Shown: positions 6,047 through 13,322 of the stretch, in pieces | How the letters are laid out: each line of letters begins with the position of its first letter | Numbering within the stretch: position 1 is the first letter of the stretch | Source: UMGS755 sp045595795 | GTDB taxonomy: Bacteria; Bacillota; Clostridia; UBA1381; UBA9506 | Length of the DNA: 16,312 nt | NCBI GenBank assembly: GCA_045595795.1 | Contig: JAZOBC010000036.1 | Location: 1-16,312, forward strand | Reading direction: 5' to 3' | Position numbers and translations under genes: made by a program | Notes under the pieces: generated by a model | Told to the model about the DNA's origin: nothing | Databases searched by the model: none | The model's input: the letters and a program-made list of their open reading frames with translations, nothing else

Positions 6047-8977
6047 TTATTTCTTCTCCTTGCGTTCTTTCGCGGCACCCAAAAGACTGCGAATACGAAT
6101 TTTCACAGCACCCAAATTATGAATATCATCAATTTTCACTTGGGTATAGAGCTTACCTTTGGCCTCTAAAATATCCCGCACCTCATCCGTTGTAATGGCA
6201 TCTATGCCGCAGCCAAAGGACACCAGCTGCACAAGGTATGCATCGTGCTCTGCGCAATAAGCCGCAGCACTGTAAAGACGTGCGTGGTAGGTCCACTGGT
6301 TCAGTACATGAACGTGGGGCGGTTCTGCCAAATCGCAAACGCTGTCTTCCGATAAAACAGCAACACCTAATGAGGTAATCAAGCGGTCAATACCGTGGTT
6401 AATTTCAGAATCAATGTGATAGGGTCTGCCGGATAAAACAATCATCTCAATGCCGTTTTCCTCCGCATAGCGCACAGCACGTCTTCCCTCGGCACGAACA
6501 GCCTCGATATACGTCTTGTAGGCATCATAAGCCGCCTTGACCGCACGCTTGATTTCTGCCCGACTGATGCTTGCATCCTTCCCATGAAAATAAACATAAG
6601 CCCGACGTGCAAAATCCTTAGGGCGATGCAAGCCAAAATGCGGATACATAAACTGAACTTCGCTCAAACGCATCATATTGGCATTGAGGAGTTCCGGATA
6701 GTAAGCAACCACAGGGCAGTTAAAATGATTATCACCCTTTTTCTCATTAAAATTATATGTCATACAGGGATAGAAAATTTTTGTAATCCCTTGGTCTAAC
6801 AAGCTTTCAACATGACCATGCATCAGTTTTGCCGGATAACAAACTGTATCAGAGGGAATGGAGTAACGTCCCTTGCGATATAACATGGGCGATGACAGGG
6901 GCGAAACCACCACCTCATAGTCAAGTTCTGTCAAAAAGCTGTGCCAAAACGGCAGTGTTTCATACAGATTAAGGCCCATTGGGATACCGATTTTACCTCT
7001 CTTCCCCGGCTTGGATTTCAGCGCCGCCAGCTTACTGCGCTTATATTCATACATATTGGGAACTTTGATGGCATCTTTTTTCTGATTGGGGCGCTCACAC
7101 TTATTGCCTGATAGATACCGACTGCCATCAGGAAAAACATTCACTGTCAACTGACACTTATTCAGGCACAAACCGCAGCTAACTTCCTTGGTTTTAAAGC
7201 TAAATTCTGTTAATTCCTCCAAAGACATCATAGAGCTTTTTTCCTGCTGCTTCTCCTTTGCATAGAGCGCAGCACCAAAGGCACCCATGAGCCCGGCAAT
7301 GGCAGGACGCACCACGTGGCGACCCATTTCACGCTCAAAGCTTCGCAGCACCGCATCATTATAAAACGTGCCGCCCTGCACCACCACATGCTCACCAAGC
7401 TCAGAAATATCTCTGGCACGAATCACCTTATATAGTGCATTTTTCACGACACTGATGCACAAACCGGCAGAAATATCATCCACTCCGGCACCGTCTTTTT
7501 GCGCCTGCTTCACAGATGAATTCATGAATACGGTACAACGAGAACCTAAATCCACCGGACGTTTGGCATAAAGCCCCAAGCGGGAAAATTCTTCTGCTGT
7601 ATAGCCCAGTGATAATGCGAAGGTTTCCAAAAACGAGCCACAACCGGACGAGCAAGCCTCATTTAACATAATGCTGTCAATGGCGTTATTCTTAATACGC
7701 ATGCATTTAATGTCTTGGCCACCGATATCCAAAATAAAATCAACCTGAGGCGAAAAGTGCCGCGTTGCACGAAAATGCGCCAAGGTTTCTACCAAGCCAA
7801 AATCGAAATGGAAAGCACTTTTAATCAAATCTTCTCCGTAGCCCGTAGCCGCCGCGCCACAAATGGTAATGCGGTCCTGACATAGGTCTTGTATGGTTAA
7901 CAGATGATGCCGCACAAGTTCTAAAGGATGCCCGTTATTGGGTCCGTAAAACTGATACAAAATTTCTGCCTGTTCACCAATTAAAATAATTTTGACTGTG
8001 GTGCTGCCACAGTCAACACCTAAATACGCCTTGCCTGTATAGCTTGCCGGATCCAAAACCGGCACAGATGCCTCCGCATGACGTTTGGAAAAGGCTTCAT
8101 ACTCTGCTTCATCAGCAAATAAAGGCTCTAAAATATGCAAATCTCCGCCGCTATCCTTGGCGTTTTTCAGCCGTTCCTCCAGTTCAGAAAACGTCAAAAC
8201 ATCCCCTTGCTCCTCAGCATAAAGAGCAGCACCAGCCGCCACAAAAAACTGTCCGTTTTCAGGGAACACTGCCGTTTCATCTGTCAAAGACAGCGTCTTG
8301 CGAAACTGTTTTCTAAGACCTTCTGCGAAATGCAAGGGACCGCCTAAAAAAGCCACTCGTCCCACAATTTGCCGTCCCTGTGCCAGTCCAATAATGGTTT
8401 GGTCAACCACAGCCTGATAAATACTGGCAGCAATGTCAGATTTTTTGGCATTTTGATTGAGCAGCGGTTGTATGTCCGTTTTGGCAAACACACCGCAATG
8501 AGACGCAATGGGATAAATTTTTTCAGCCTGAAGGCTCAACTCATCCAGTTCATCCACCGTCACGTTCATCAAAACCGCCATTTGGTCAATAAAAGCACCT
8601 GTACCACCTGCACAGGAGCCATTCATACGCTCTTCCTGACCGCCGGTTAAAAAAAGAATTTTAGCATCCTCGCCGCCTAACTCAATCACCACATCAATAT
8701 CCTGTAAAAACGTCTTAACCGCCCCGCCCGTGGCATAAACCTCCTGCACAAAGGAAAGTTCTGCCGTTTTGGCAAGACCGAAGCCAGCCGAACCGGTTAT
8801 GGCAACAGAAAAGGGACGCGTTCCAATATAGGGACGAGCCAAGGATAAAAGTTCGGCTGTTTTTTCACGCACTTGAGAAAAATGCCGTTCATAGTGGCTG
8901 AAAATTATTTTATTATCTTCAATGAGAACCACCTTAACTGTGGTGGAGCCGATATCAATGCCCAAACAAAGACTCAT
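6047..8977 (-). CDS. Acyl-CoA dehydratase activase with two BadF/BadG/BcrA/BcrD ATPase domains and a DUF2229 domain (976 aa)
   Basis: It is an ATP-driven electron activator of the HgdC/BcrAD family. The first ASKHA domain (about 1-255) begins with GIDIGSTTVK and contains NGSCAGGTGAF (Cys122) and SHCGVFAKTD (Cys161). The second (about 317-575) begins with GVDCGSTTVK and contains ACSSGCGSF (Cys442, Cys446) and SRCTVFMNS (Cys481). These cysteines match the positions that hold the dimer-bridging [4Fe-4S] cluster in HgdC. Next comes CGLCLNKC (601-608) with Cys627, a probable further metal site, then a DUF2229-type region (about 660-900) with PSDTVCYPAK. In many relatives an HgdB-like domain follows in the same chain; here it is a separate downstream gene. 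The start at 8977 has AAGGG upstream. The protein is oxygen-sensitive and cytoplasmic by family. The pathway (amino acid fermentation or another reductive step) is not determinable from context. Confidence 0.88.
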   Translation of the reverse strand: MSLCLGIDIGSTTVKVVLIEDNKIIFSHYERHFSQVREKTAELLSLARPYIGTRPFSVAITGSAGFGLAKTAELSFVQEVYATGGAVKTFLQDIDVVIELGGEDAKILFLTGGQEERMNGSCAGGTGAFIDQMAVLMNVTVDELDELSLQAEKIYPIASHCGVFAKTDIQPLLNQNAKKSDIAASIYQAVVDQTIIGLAQGRQIVGRVAFLGGPLHFAEGLRKQFRKTLSLTDETAVFPENGQFFVAAGAALYAEEQGDVLTFSELEERLKNAKDSGGDLHILEPLFADEAEYEAFSKRHAEASVPVLDPASYTGKAYLGVDCGSTTVKIILIGEQAEILYQFYGPNNGHPLELVRHHLLTIQDLCQDRITICGAAATGYGEDLIKSAFHFDFGLVETLAHFRATRHFSPQVDFILDIGGQDIKCMRIKNNAIDSIMLNEACSSGCGSFLETFALSLGYTAEEFSRLGLYAKRPVDLGSRCTVFMNSSVKQAQKDGAGVDDISAGLCISVVKNALYKVIRARDISELGEHVVVQGGTFYNDAVLRSFEREMGRHVVRPAIAGLMGAFGAALYAKEKQQEKSSMMSLEELTEFSFKTKEVSCGLCLNKCQLTVNVFPDGSRYLSGNKCERPNQKKDAIKVPNMYEYKRSKLAALKSKPGKRGKIGIPMGLNLYETLPFWHSFLTELDYEVVVSPLSSPMLYRKGRYSIPSDTVCYPAKLMHGHVESLLDQGITKIFYPCMTYNFNEKKGDNHFNCPVVAYYPELLNANMMRLSEVQFMYPHFGLHRPKDFARRAYVYFHGKDASISRAEIKRAVKAAYDAYKTYIEAVRAEGRRAVRYAEENGIEMIVLSGRPYHIDSEINHGIDRLITSLGVAVLSEDSVCDLAEPPHVHVLNQWTYHARLYSAAAYCAEHDAYLVQLVSFGCGIDAITTDEVRDILEAKGKLYTQVKIDDIHNLGAVKIRIRSLLGAAKERKEKK

Positions 8978-9173
8978 TCGTATCCCTTCCTTCTGCCGGT
9001 ATAAAACGTCAGCACGCGTGCATTTCTTTGCTTGCCAAGCTGTACTAAAATCAATATATGTTCACAATTTGCAAAAAAGTCCGATATATGTTTTCATGTA
9101 TAAAAAACAAGCATCATATAAAAAGCGTTTTAGCAAAGAAAAAATTCTTTCCTATTTAAAAGTATCTCACCGT

Positions 9174-9202
9174 ATTATACCATAATTCGACAAGATTGTC
9201 TA
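9174..9202 (-). promoter_or_regulatory. Candidate sigma-A promoter for the activase-dehydratase operon
   Basis: The minus strand shows TAGACA (complement of 9197-9202), a 17-base spacer and a perfect TATAAT (complement of 9174-9179). It lies about 195 bases before the start codon, implying a long untranslated leader. A nearer promoter cannot be excluded. Confidence 0.6.
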
Positions 9203-9247
9203 TAAGAAATTTTTTACAAAAACAAATTTTTTGTGCTTATTTTTCAC

Positions 9248-9276
9248 TTGCACTTTTCCTCACAAAAGGATATAAT
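9248..9276 (+). promoter_or_regulatory. Sigma-A promoter for the YbaK-type deacylase
   Basis: TTGCAC at 9248-9253, a 17-base spacer and TATAAT at 9271-9276. Transcription should begin near 9283. This rules out the ATG at 9279 as a normal start and supports the ATG at 9300. Confidence 0.78.
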
Positions 9277-9299
9277 AAATGAGAAAGAAGGTTAAACTC

Positions 9300-9791
9300 A
9301 TGGCTAAAAAGACAAACAAGGACGAACAAAAAACCAATGTAATGCGTCTTTTAGAGCAAGCTAAAATTCCCTATCGGCATTACTGTTATGTTGAAAGCGG
9401 CACCACCGTCGGTACGGAAGTAGCCGCTGTCTTAAACCAGGACCCCAATCGCGTTTTTAAAACACTGGTCACCGTGGGGAAATCCGGCGAGCACTATGTG
9501 TTTATTATCCCCGTTAACCATGAACTGCAGCTAAAAAAAGCTGCCAAGGCGGTAGGTGACAAGGCTGTGGACATGCTCAAATCCAAAGACCTCCTGCCCC
9601 TGACAGGGTATATCCATGGCGGCTGCTCTCCCATCGGCATGAAAAAGATGTTTAAAACAGTTCTTCATGAAAGTGCCAAATCCTTTGATGCCATTCTTTT
9701 CAGCGCCGGAAAAATTGGTTACCAGGTAGAGGTTAGTCCCAAGGATTTACAAAGCCTTGTTCCCTTTATTTATGCCGACGTTGTCGAGTGA
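9300..9791 (+). CDS. ybaK: Cys-tRNA(Pro)/Cys-tRNA(Cys) deacylase, YbaK/EbsC family (163 aa)
   Basis: This is a trans-editing enzyme that hydrolyses Cys wrongly attached to tRNA-Pro, in the cytoplasm. The family signature is clear: RVFKTL (51-56) with the conserved Lys54, and the loop TGYIHGGCSPIGMKK (102-116). Length is normal. The start was set at 9300: AAGG lies eight bases upstream and the leader is only about 17 bases. The ATG at 9279 lies between the -10 box and the expected transcription start, so it would not be translated. The gene is monocistronic by position. I see no clear terminator before the abrB promoter, so some readthrough into abrB is possible. Confidence 0.92.
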   Translation: MAKKTNKDEQKTNVMRLLEQAKIPYRHYCYVESGTTVGTEVAAVLNQDPNRVFKTLVTVGKSGEHYVFIIPVNHELQLKKAAKAVGDKAVDMLKSKDLLPLTGYIHGGCSPIGMKKMFKTVLHESAKSFDAILFSAGKIGYQVEVSPKDLQSLVPFIYADVVE

Positions 9792-9824
9792 AATTGTTTA
9801 AAAAAGATAGAAAAATCGTCAAAA

Positions 9825-9866
9825 ATTCTGTCACAACATGCAAAAAAATTCTATATTCTGCCACAA
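9825..9866 (+). repeat. Pair of 12-base direct repeats upstream of the abrB promoter
   Basis: ATTCTGTCACAA at 9825-9836 and ATTCTGCCACAA at 9855-9866 differ at one base and are spaced exactly 30 bases start to start, about three turns of DNA. The second copy ends seven bases before the -35 box. A shorter inverted relative (complement of 9912-9921, ATTCTGCAAC) lies just after the -10 box. This arrangement suits a regulator binding site; which protein binds is unknown, and AbrB itself is a candidate because AbrB proteins often control their own genes. Confidence 0.5.
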
Positions 9867-9872
9867 TTCGAC

Positions 9873-9901
9873 TTGACGTTGCCATAATTTTATGGTATCA
9901 T
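9873..9901 (+). promoter_or_regulatory. Sigma-A promoter for abrB
   Basis: TTGACG at 9873-9878, a 17-base spacer and TATCAT at 9896-9901 lie about 58 bases before the abrB ATG. Confidence 0.75.
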
Positions 9902-9958
9902 TATGGAAAAGGTTGCAGAATAAATCGAAATAACAGTATTTGCTAAGGAGGACAACAC

Positions 9959-10198
9959 ATGAAGTCAACCGGTATCGTAAGAAAAGTCGACGAATTAGGA
10001 AGAGTTGTATTACCAATTGAATTGCGGAGAACCTTAGATATAGCCGAAAAAGATCCTTTAGAGATTTATGTAGACGGCAATACCATTGTTCTTAAAAAAT
10101 ATGAACCCTCATGTATTTTCTGTGGAAATTCAAAAGATGTTTTTGTATTTAAAGGCAAAAACATTTGCCCTGCTTGCATGGATGAATTAAAAGACTGA
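9959..10198 (+). CDS. abrB: AbrB family transition-state regulator with C-terminal cysteine pairs (79 aa)
   Basis: It is a small DNA-binding protein of the SpoVT/AbrB fold. Residues 1-48 carry the swapped-hairpin domain with the typical sequence GIVRKVDELGRVVLPIELRR. The C-terminal 28 residues contain CIFC (52-55) and CPAC (70-73), spaced as in a zinc ribbon; this tail is common in clostridial AbrB proteins. A strong AAGGAGG lies seven bases before the ATG. By family it acts as a dimer or tetramer repressing post-exponential or sporulation-type genes; its targets here are unknown. Paired repeats ahead of its promoter may be its own or another regulator's operator. It is followed by a strong terminator. 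Confidence 0.92.
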   Translation: MKSTGIVRKVDELGRVVLPIELRRTLDIAEKDPLEIYVDGNTIVLKKYEPSCIFCGNSKDVFVFKGKNICPACMDELKD

Positions 10199-10208
10199 GG
10201 AATAAAAT

Positions 10209-10252
10209 AAAAAAAGCGGATGTGACCAAACGGTCACAACCGCCTTTTTTAT
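10209..10252. terminator. Bidirectional intrinsic terminator
   Basis: GCGG-A-TGTGACC (10216-10227) pairs with GGTCACA-A-CCGC (10232-10243) around an AAAC loop with one A/A mismatch. It has a T6 tract on the plus strand and a run of A before the stem (T-tract on the minus strand). It serves both abrB and the converging secreted-protein gene. Confidence 0.88.
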
Positions 10253-10257
10253 TCTTT

Positions 10258-11157
10258 TTAGTTTACTGTCAAAGCTTTGGCAACCTGATTGTATGCATTC
10301 AAAAGGTTTACAGCCGTTTCAACATCATGAACACCGCAGGCAACGCCGAAATACTCCACTTCTCCCTCAAACAAAACAGGGAACGCATAAATGGCACCAC
10401 TTGCATCTGTAACCGTTTGACGGATTTCTTCGTTTTCGTTAATCAGCGCAAATGTATCAGGTGCTAAATCTGCAAGATAGGGCTGCAGATTATGCATAAT
10501 ACCATCATAGCCGGCGAGATTTTCACCAACACCGTCAGCATAATAGAAAATGCAAGCTTCTCCGGCAGCACACATCATCATACATTTTTCTGCATATGTA
10601 TCGCGGCTGACAGAAACAGTATTCACTTCCGTAGACATCAAGGATGAAGCAACGCCCATCACCTGACCGCTCAGCGATTTATCTTCCGGCAATGCAAAAG
10701 ATAAAACCTGTGTTTTTTGCGCCGGATCAATTAATACGATAGAGGCATAAACCAACTGACCATCCTCCGTCATTTGCTGCTTAAAATCAACCTTAAAGCC
10801 GAGCGTCTCCGCCAAAAGACGAACCGGCACAAATAACACTCCGTTAACCTCGCGACAGGTAACGGTCGCCGGGCTGTCAACACCGTTAATCAGGCAACGG
10901 TCAGAACCGTTTGTGAACACCAATGCTCCATCACCAACCGTTAAAACACCATCAGCATACCGATATGCCACATCCATAGCTGCGCACAGGTACTGACCGG
11001 AGGCAACTGCGCGGTCATTTTCTATGTACGGCGCATCATCCATAGTTAAAACAACATTGTCATACACAATGTTTAGACCGGGCTTTAGCGTTTCAGCAAA
11101 AACCGGCATAGAAATCAGGCAGACAATTAACAATAAGCATACAATCGTTTTTTTCAT
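10258..11157 (-). CDS. Secreted protein with copper amine oxidase N-terminal-like domain (299 aa)
   Basis: It begins with a signal peptide (MKK followed by a hydrophobic stretch, probable cleavage after PVFA at residue 21). Residues about 29-125 resemble the copper amine oxidase N-terminal-like domain: INGV...TVTCREVNGVLFVPVRLLAETLGFKVDF is the typical pattern, divided here only for quotation. This domain is a cell-envelope or stalk domain in Firmicutes and does not imply oxidase activity. The remaining 170 residues match nothing I recognise; they contain four cysteines (192, 196, 202, 274). The start has GGAG about seven bases upstream. It follows the GerMN lipoprotein gene by 19 bases on the same strand, so the two are likely co-transcribed and act outside the membrane. 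Confidence 0.78.
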   Translation of the reverse strand: MKKTIVCLLLIVCLISMPVFAETLKPGLNIVYDNVVLTMDDAPYIENDRAVASGQYLCAAMDVAYRYADGVLTVGDGALVFTNGSDRCLINGVDSPATVTCREVNGVLFVPVRLLAETLGFKVDFKQQMTEDGQLVYASIVLIDPAQKTQVLSFALPEDKSLSGQVMGVASSLMSTEVNTVSVSRDTYAEKCMMMCAAGEACIFYYADGVGENLAGYDGIMHNLQPYLADLAPDTFALINENEEIRQTVTDASGAIYAFPVLFEGEVEYFGVACGVHDVETAVNLLNAYNQVAKALTVN

Positions 11158-11176
11158 GAGTAATCTCCTTTATCCT

Positions 11177-12100
11177 TTATTTTTGAATCATGCTGACGTC
11201 TCTTTCAATCGGTTCATTAAAAATCATATGGTGATAAACATCTTTTTTCTCACCTTCAATTAAAAATTGAACCTTATCAATTCCTGAAAGCTCTGTCAGT
11301 GAATTTACAATTGAGAAAATAATAAGTTGTTCTGCTGAAGAACCAACGTTACTTTTTGACACAAACTCACCAGATAGGTTGACAAAACAAACATTATTTT
11401 TTGTTTCAATCGAGCGGATTTTTGTCTCACGGGGAACGGTTTGTCCGGCACCTTCACTCTTAGGACCGTTAATCAAAGCGGCAACCACCAATTTTTCTAA
11501 AGACTCACCGCGAGGCACTTTAATCTGCCGAACTTCCCGAACCAAAGATTCAGCATTCAAATCAGAAAAATAGAGTGTGACATTTGTTTCGTCCTGTCCC
11601 AAAGCATCTGCATCAAACACAAAGTCAGACTCTTTTAAAATGCCCCGCTCAGTGCCATCTGCCGTCAACAACGGCTGACCCTCCACCGTAACAAGCACCC
11701 TGTCAATACCGTTGATTGAACAAAGAGATTTCACAACCGACGCAAGCGCAAGCATGTCATATATATTTTCCTCATGATAAAATTCTTTGGATAAATCTAC
11801 CTTTGCCAGTGATACCTCTCTCGTTACAGAAAGCAGAGATGTCCCCGCACGAACCGGCTGTTTCAGTTCCGGCGCTGTTGGTCCCTCTAAAAGCTTTTCA
11901 AGCACATAGCGAGGCAAATCCACGGCAGCAACATCACGAACATCTAAATTAACCGCAACTAAGTCTGTACCGTCAGCATTGGAAAAATAGGCAATCGCCG
12001 TCTCCTGTGCAAGATTCATGTCGCTGTTTGATTTTGTTTTTGCACAACCTGTAACAAGCATTAAGATGGCAAGTAATATTAAAAACAGTCTTTTTTTCAT
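11177..12100 (-). CDS. GerMN-domain lipoprotein (307 aa)
   Basis: An N-terminal lipoprotein signal ends in the lipobox LVTGC with Cys19, so the mature protein should be anchored to the outer face of the membrane. Two GerMN-type domains follow (about 34-160 and 172-298), each with the pattern of a LLEGP or LINGP turn, a VDLS/VNLS-F strand and a GIDKV-F-IEG ending. GerM of Bacillus is a sporulation/germination envelope protein; here only a cell-wall or spore-envelope role can be inferred. The start at 12100 was chosen because AGGAGGG lies seven bases upstream; ATG codons at 12106 and 12133 are too close to it or lie before it. No convincing promoter was found; TAGAAT (complement of 12143-12148) has only a weak -35 partner. 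Confidence 0.85.
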   Translation of the reverse strand: MKKRLFLILLAILMLVTGCAKTKSNSDMNLAQETAIAYFSNADGTDLVAVNLDVRDVAAVDLPRYVLEKLLEGPTAPELKQPVRAGTSLLSVTREVSLAKVDLSKEFYHEENIYDMLALASVVKSLCSINGIDRVLVTVEGQPLLTADGTERGILKESDFVFDADALGQDETNVTLYFSDLNAESLVREVRQIKVPRGESLEKLVVAALINGPKSEGAGQTVPRETKIRSIETKNNVCFVNLSGEFVSKSNVGSSAEQLIIFSIVNSLTELSGIDKVQFLIEGEKKDVYHHMIFNEPIERDVSMIQK

Positions 12101-12228
12101 TTTCATTCCCTCCTGCTTCCATCGCTCCAACAATTCTTTACGATTCTATCTTACTATAAAACCATTAAAAAAACGTAACATTTTCATTAAAAATCCGTTT
12201 TTTCTTAAAATTACAACCGATTGATTGT

Positions 12229-12280
12229 GTATAAACAAAAACACACTAAGGGCATGCTTCGTCTTGCTCATAAGTGTGTT
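12229..12280 (-). terminator. Terminator after zapA
   Basis: On the minus strand AACACACT (complement of 12273-12280) pairs with AGTGTGTT (complement of 12240-12247) and is followed by TTTTGTTTAT. The loop is long, about 25 bases. It lies just after the zapA stop. Confidence 0.65.
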
Positions 12281-12285
12281 GATCA

Positions 12286-12588
12286 TTATCTCTTTTTTAA
12301 TATTTCAATCTGTTCTTCTAACTTTTTTATTTTATCGGTATAAACCAAAATGCTTTTTGTCAATGCCTCTTCTGCGCGTTTTAAGCGAATATAGTCATCA
12401 GCTATATTAACAGCCGTTAACACTGCGCTGTAAGCCGTACTCAGCTCCGGATGTCCATAAGTCACCTGCTTCATTTTGCGATCAACCAAATCAGCAACGC
12501 CTAACATATATTCACGAGACTCAGCAGACGTCAGCGTATATTCTGCTCCGTTAATTCTCACCACTAATTTATTCTTTTTCTCGGACAT
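12286..12588 (-). CDS. zapA: Cell division protein ZapA (100 aa)
   Basis: It is a small FtsZ-binding protein that bundles FtsZ filaments at the division ring. The N-terminal segment KLVVRINGAEYTLTS and the following EYMLGVADLVDRKM are typical of Gram-positive ZapA. The C-terminal third (about 60-98) is a predicted coiled coil rich in Lys, Glu and Leu, used for dimerisation. Length is normal. GGAGGGGAGG lies just upstream. It is 53 bases downstream of carD on the same strand with no intervening T-tracted terminator, so it is probably co-transcribed with it. Confidence 0.9.
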   Translation of the reverse strand: MSEKKNKLVVRINGAEYTLTSAESREYMLGVADLVDRKMKQVTYGHPELSTAYSAVLTAVNIADDYIRLKRAEEALTKSILVYTDKIKKLEEQIEILKKR

Positions 12589-12603
12589 AACAGCCTCCCC
12601 TCC

Positions 12604-12619
12604 GTCTGCCGCAGCAGAC
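12604..12619 (-). other. Small hairpin just before the zapA ribosome binding site
   Basis: GTCTGC and GCAGAC pair around a four-base loop, between the carD stop and the zapA ribosome binding site. It has no T-tract, so it is not a terminator. It may tune zapA translation or transcript processing, or be incidental. Confidence 0.35.
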
Positions 12620-12641
12620 CTGCAGTTATGACAATTTTTTG

Positions 12642-13133
12642 TTACGCCATTTCACTTTGAATAATATCATCCATCAACGCATCAATTTCCTGCTGCGTGC
12701 AGGATTTCGCCACCACAAGCTCGCTGACTAAAATCTGCTTTGCATTTGAAAGCATTTTTCGCTCACCCGTGGAAAGTCCACGCGTTTTGTCACGGTACAT
12801 CAAATTTTTTACGACATACACCACGTCTGCCGTGTTGCCGCTTTTGATACGGGACATATTTTCCCGATAGCGTTTGTTCCAGTTAGAATCCATATCCGTG
12901 GGACAATTGCGAAATGTTTCAATCACCTGATCAGCCTCGCGGCTGTCAATCACATCACGCAGCCCAACTTCTTTGGCGCTTTGCATCGGCACCATGACTC
13001 TCATATCGCCGACGGGAATTCGCATGATATAATAATCTTGCTTCACGCCCATAATTTCGTGTTCTTCAATCGCTTCAATCACGCCTGCTCCATGCATGGG
13101 GTAAACAACTTTAGAGCCAATATGATACTGCAT
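12642..13133 (-). CDS. CarD/CdnL family transcription regulator (163 aa)
   Basis: It is an RNA polymerase-binding protein that stabilises open complexes in relatives such as mycobacterial CarD. The N-terminal RNA-polymerase-interaction domain starts with YHIGSKVVYPMHGAGVIEAIEE and continues through YYIMRIP and MRVMVP (about 1-65). The C-terminal helical part contains NWNKRYRENMSRIKSG and LSTGERKMLSNAKQIL, typical of the family. Length is normal. GGAGGT lies eight bases upstream of the ATG, and a consensus promoter is 40 bases upstream. It is followed by zapA. A general role in tuning rRNA or housekeeping promoters is inferred from family. Confidence 0.9.
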   Translation of the reverse strand: MQYHIGSKVVYPMHGAGVIEAIEEHEIMGVKQDYYIMRIPVGDMRVMVPMQSAKEVGLRDVIDSREADQVIETFRNCPTDMDSNWNKRYRENMSRIKSGNTADVVYVVKNLMYRDKTRGLSTGERKMLSNAKQILVSELVVAKSCTQQEIDALMDDIIQSEMA

Positions 13134-13174
13134 TGCTATAGACCTCCATCCCAGGGTGAATCTACCATAGTTTT

Positions 13175-13203
13175 ATTGTAATACAATTAAATGAAGATGT
13201 CAA
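13175..13203 (-). promoter_or_regulatory. Consensus sigma-A promoter for carD-zapA
   Basis: The minus strand has a perfect TTGACA (complement of 13198-13203), a 17-base spacer and TACAAT (complement of 13175-13180). The leader is about 35 bases. Confidence 0.85.
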
Positions 13204-13269
13204 GAGTGCAAAAAAAGAAAAAAATAGGGAAAATTTGATGTTTTTTGTGACTATTATTTTGTATTTTTA

Positions 13270-13298
13270 TTGCGATACACTGCAGAATATGATACAAT
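13270..13298 (+). promoter_or_regulatory. Sigma-A promoter for the DUF4380-like gene and the diphosphatase
   Basis: TTGCGA at 13270-13275, a 17-base spacer and TACAAT at 13293-13298 lie close before GGAGG (13309-13313) and the ATG at 13323. The leader would be under 20 bases. Confidence 0.72.
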
Positions 13299-13322
13299 AA
13301 GAAAGAATGGAGGTTATGATAC

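Larger units (their letters stand above)
8978..9299. other. Divergent intergenic region between the activase operon and the deacylase gene
   Basis: About 320 bases, very A+T-rich toward the right. It holds one promoter in each direction (described separately). The minus-strand transcript would carry a leader of about 190 bases before the activase start. The leader contains two copies of ACATATAT (minus strand, around 9058 and 9085) and a G+C-richer stretch at 9000-9040, but I see no recognisable riboswitch, T-box or short leader peptide. Confidence 0.5.

Noticed and set aside
8922..9185. Plus-strand open frame of 87 codons across the activase leader
   Set aside because: It starts inside the activase gene on the other strand, spans A+T-rich leader DNA and lacks a ribosome binding site.
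9279..9299. Longer deacylase starting at ATG 9279
   Set aside because: This ATG lies two bases after the -10 box and before the expected transcription start; AAGG is well placed for ATG 9300.
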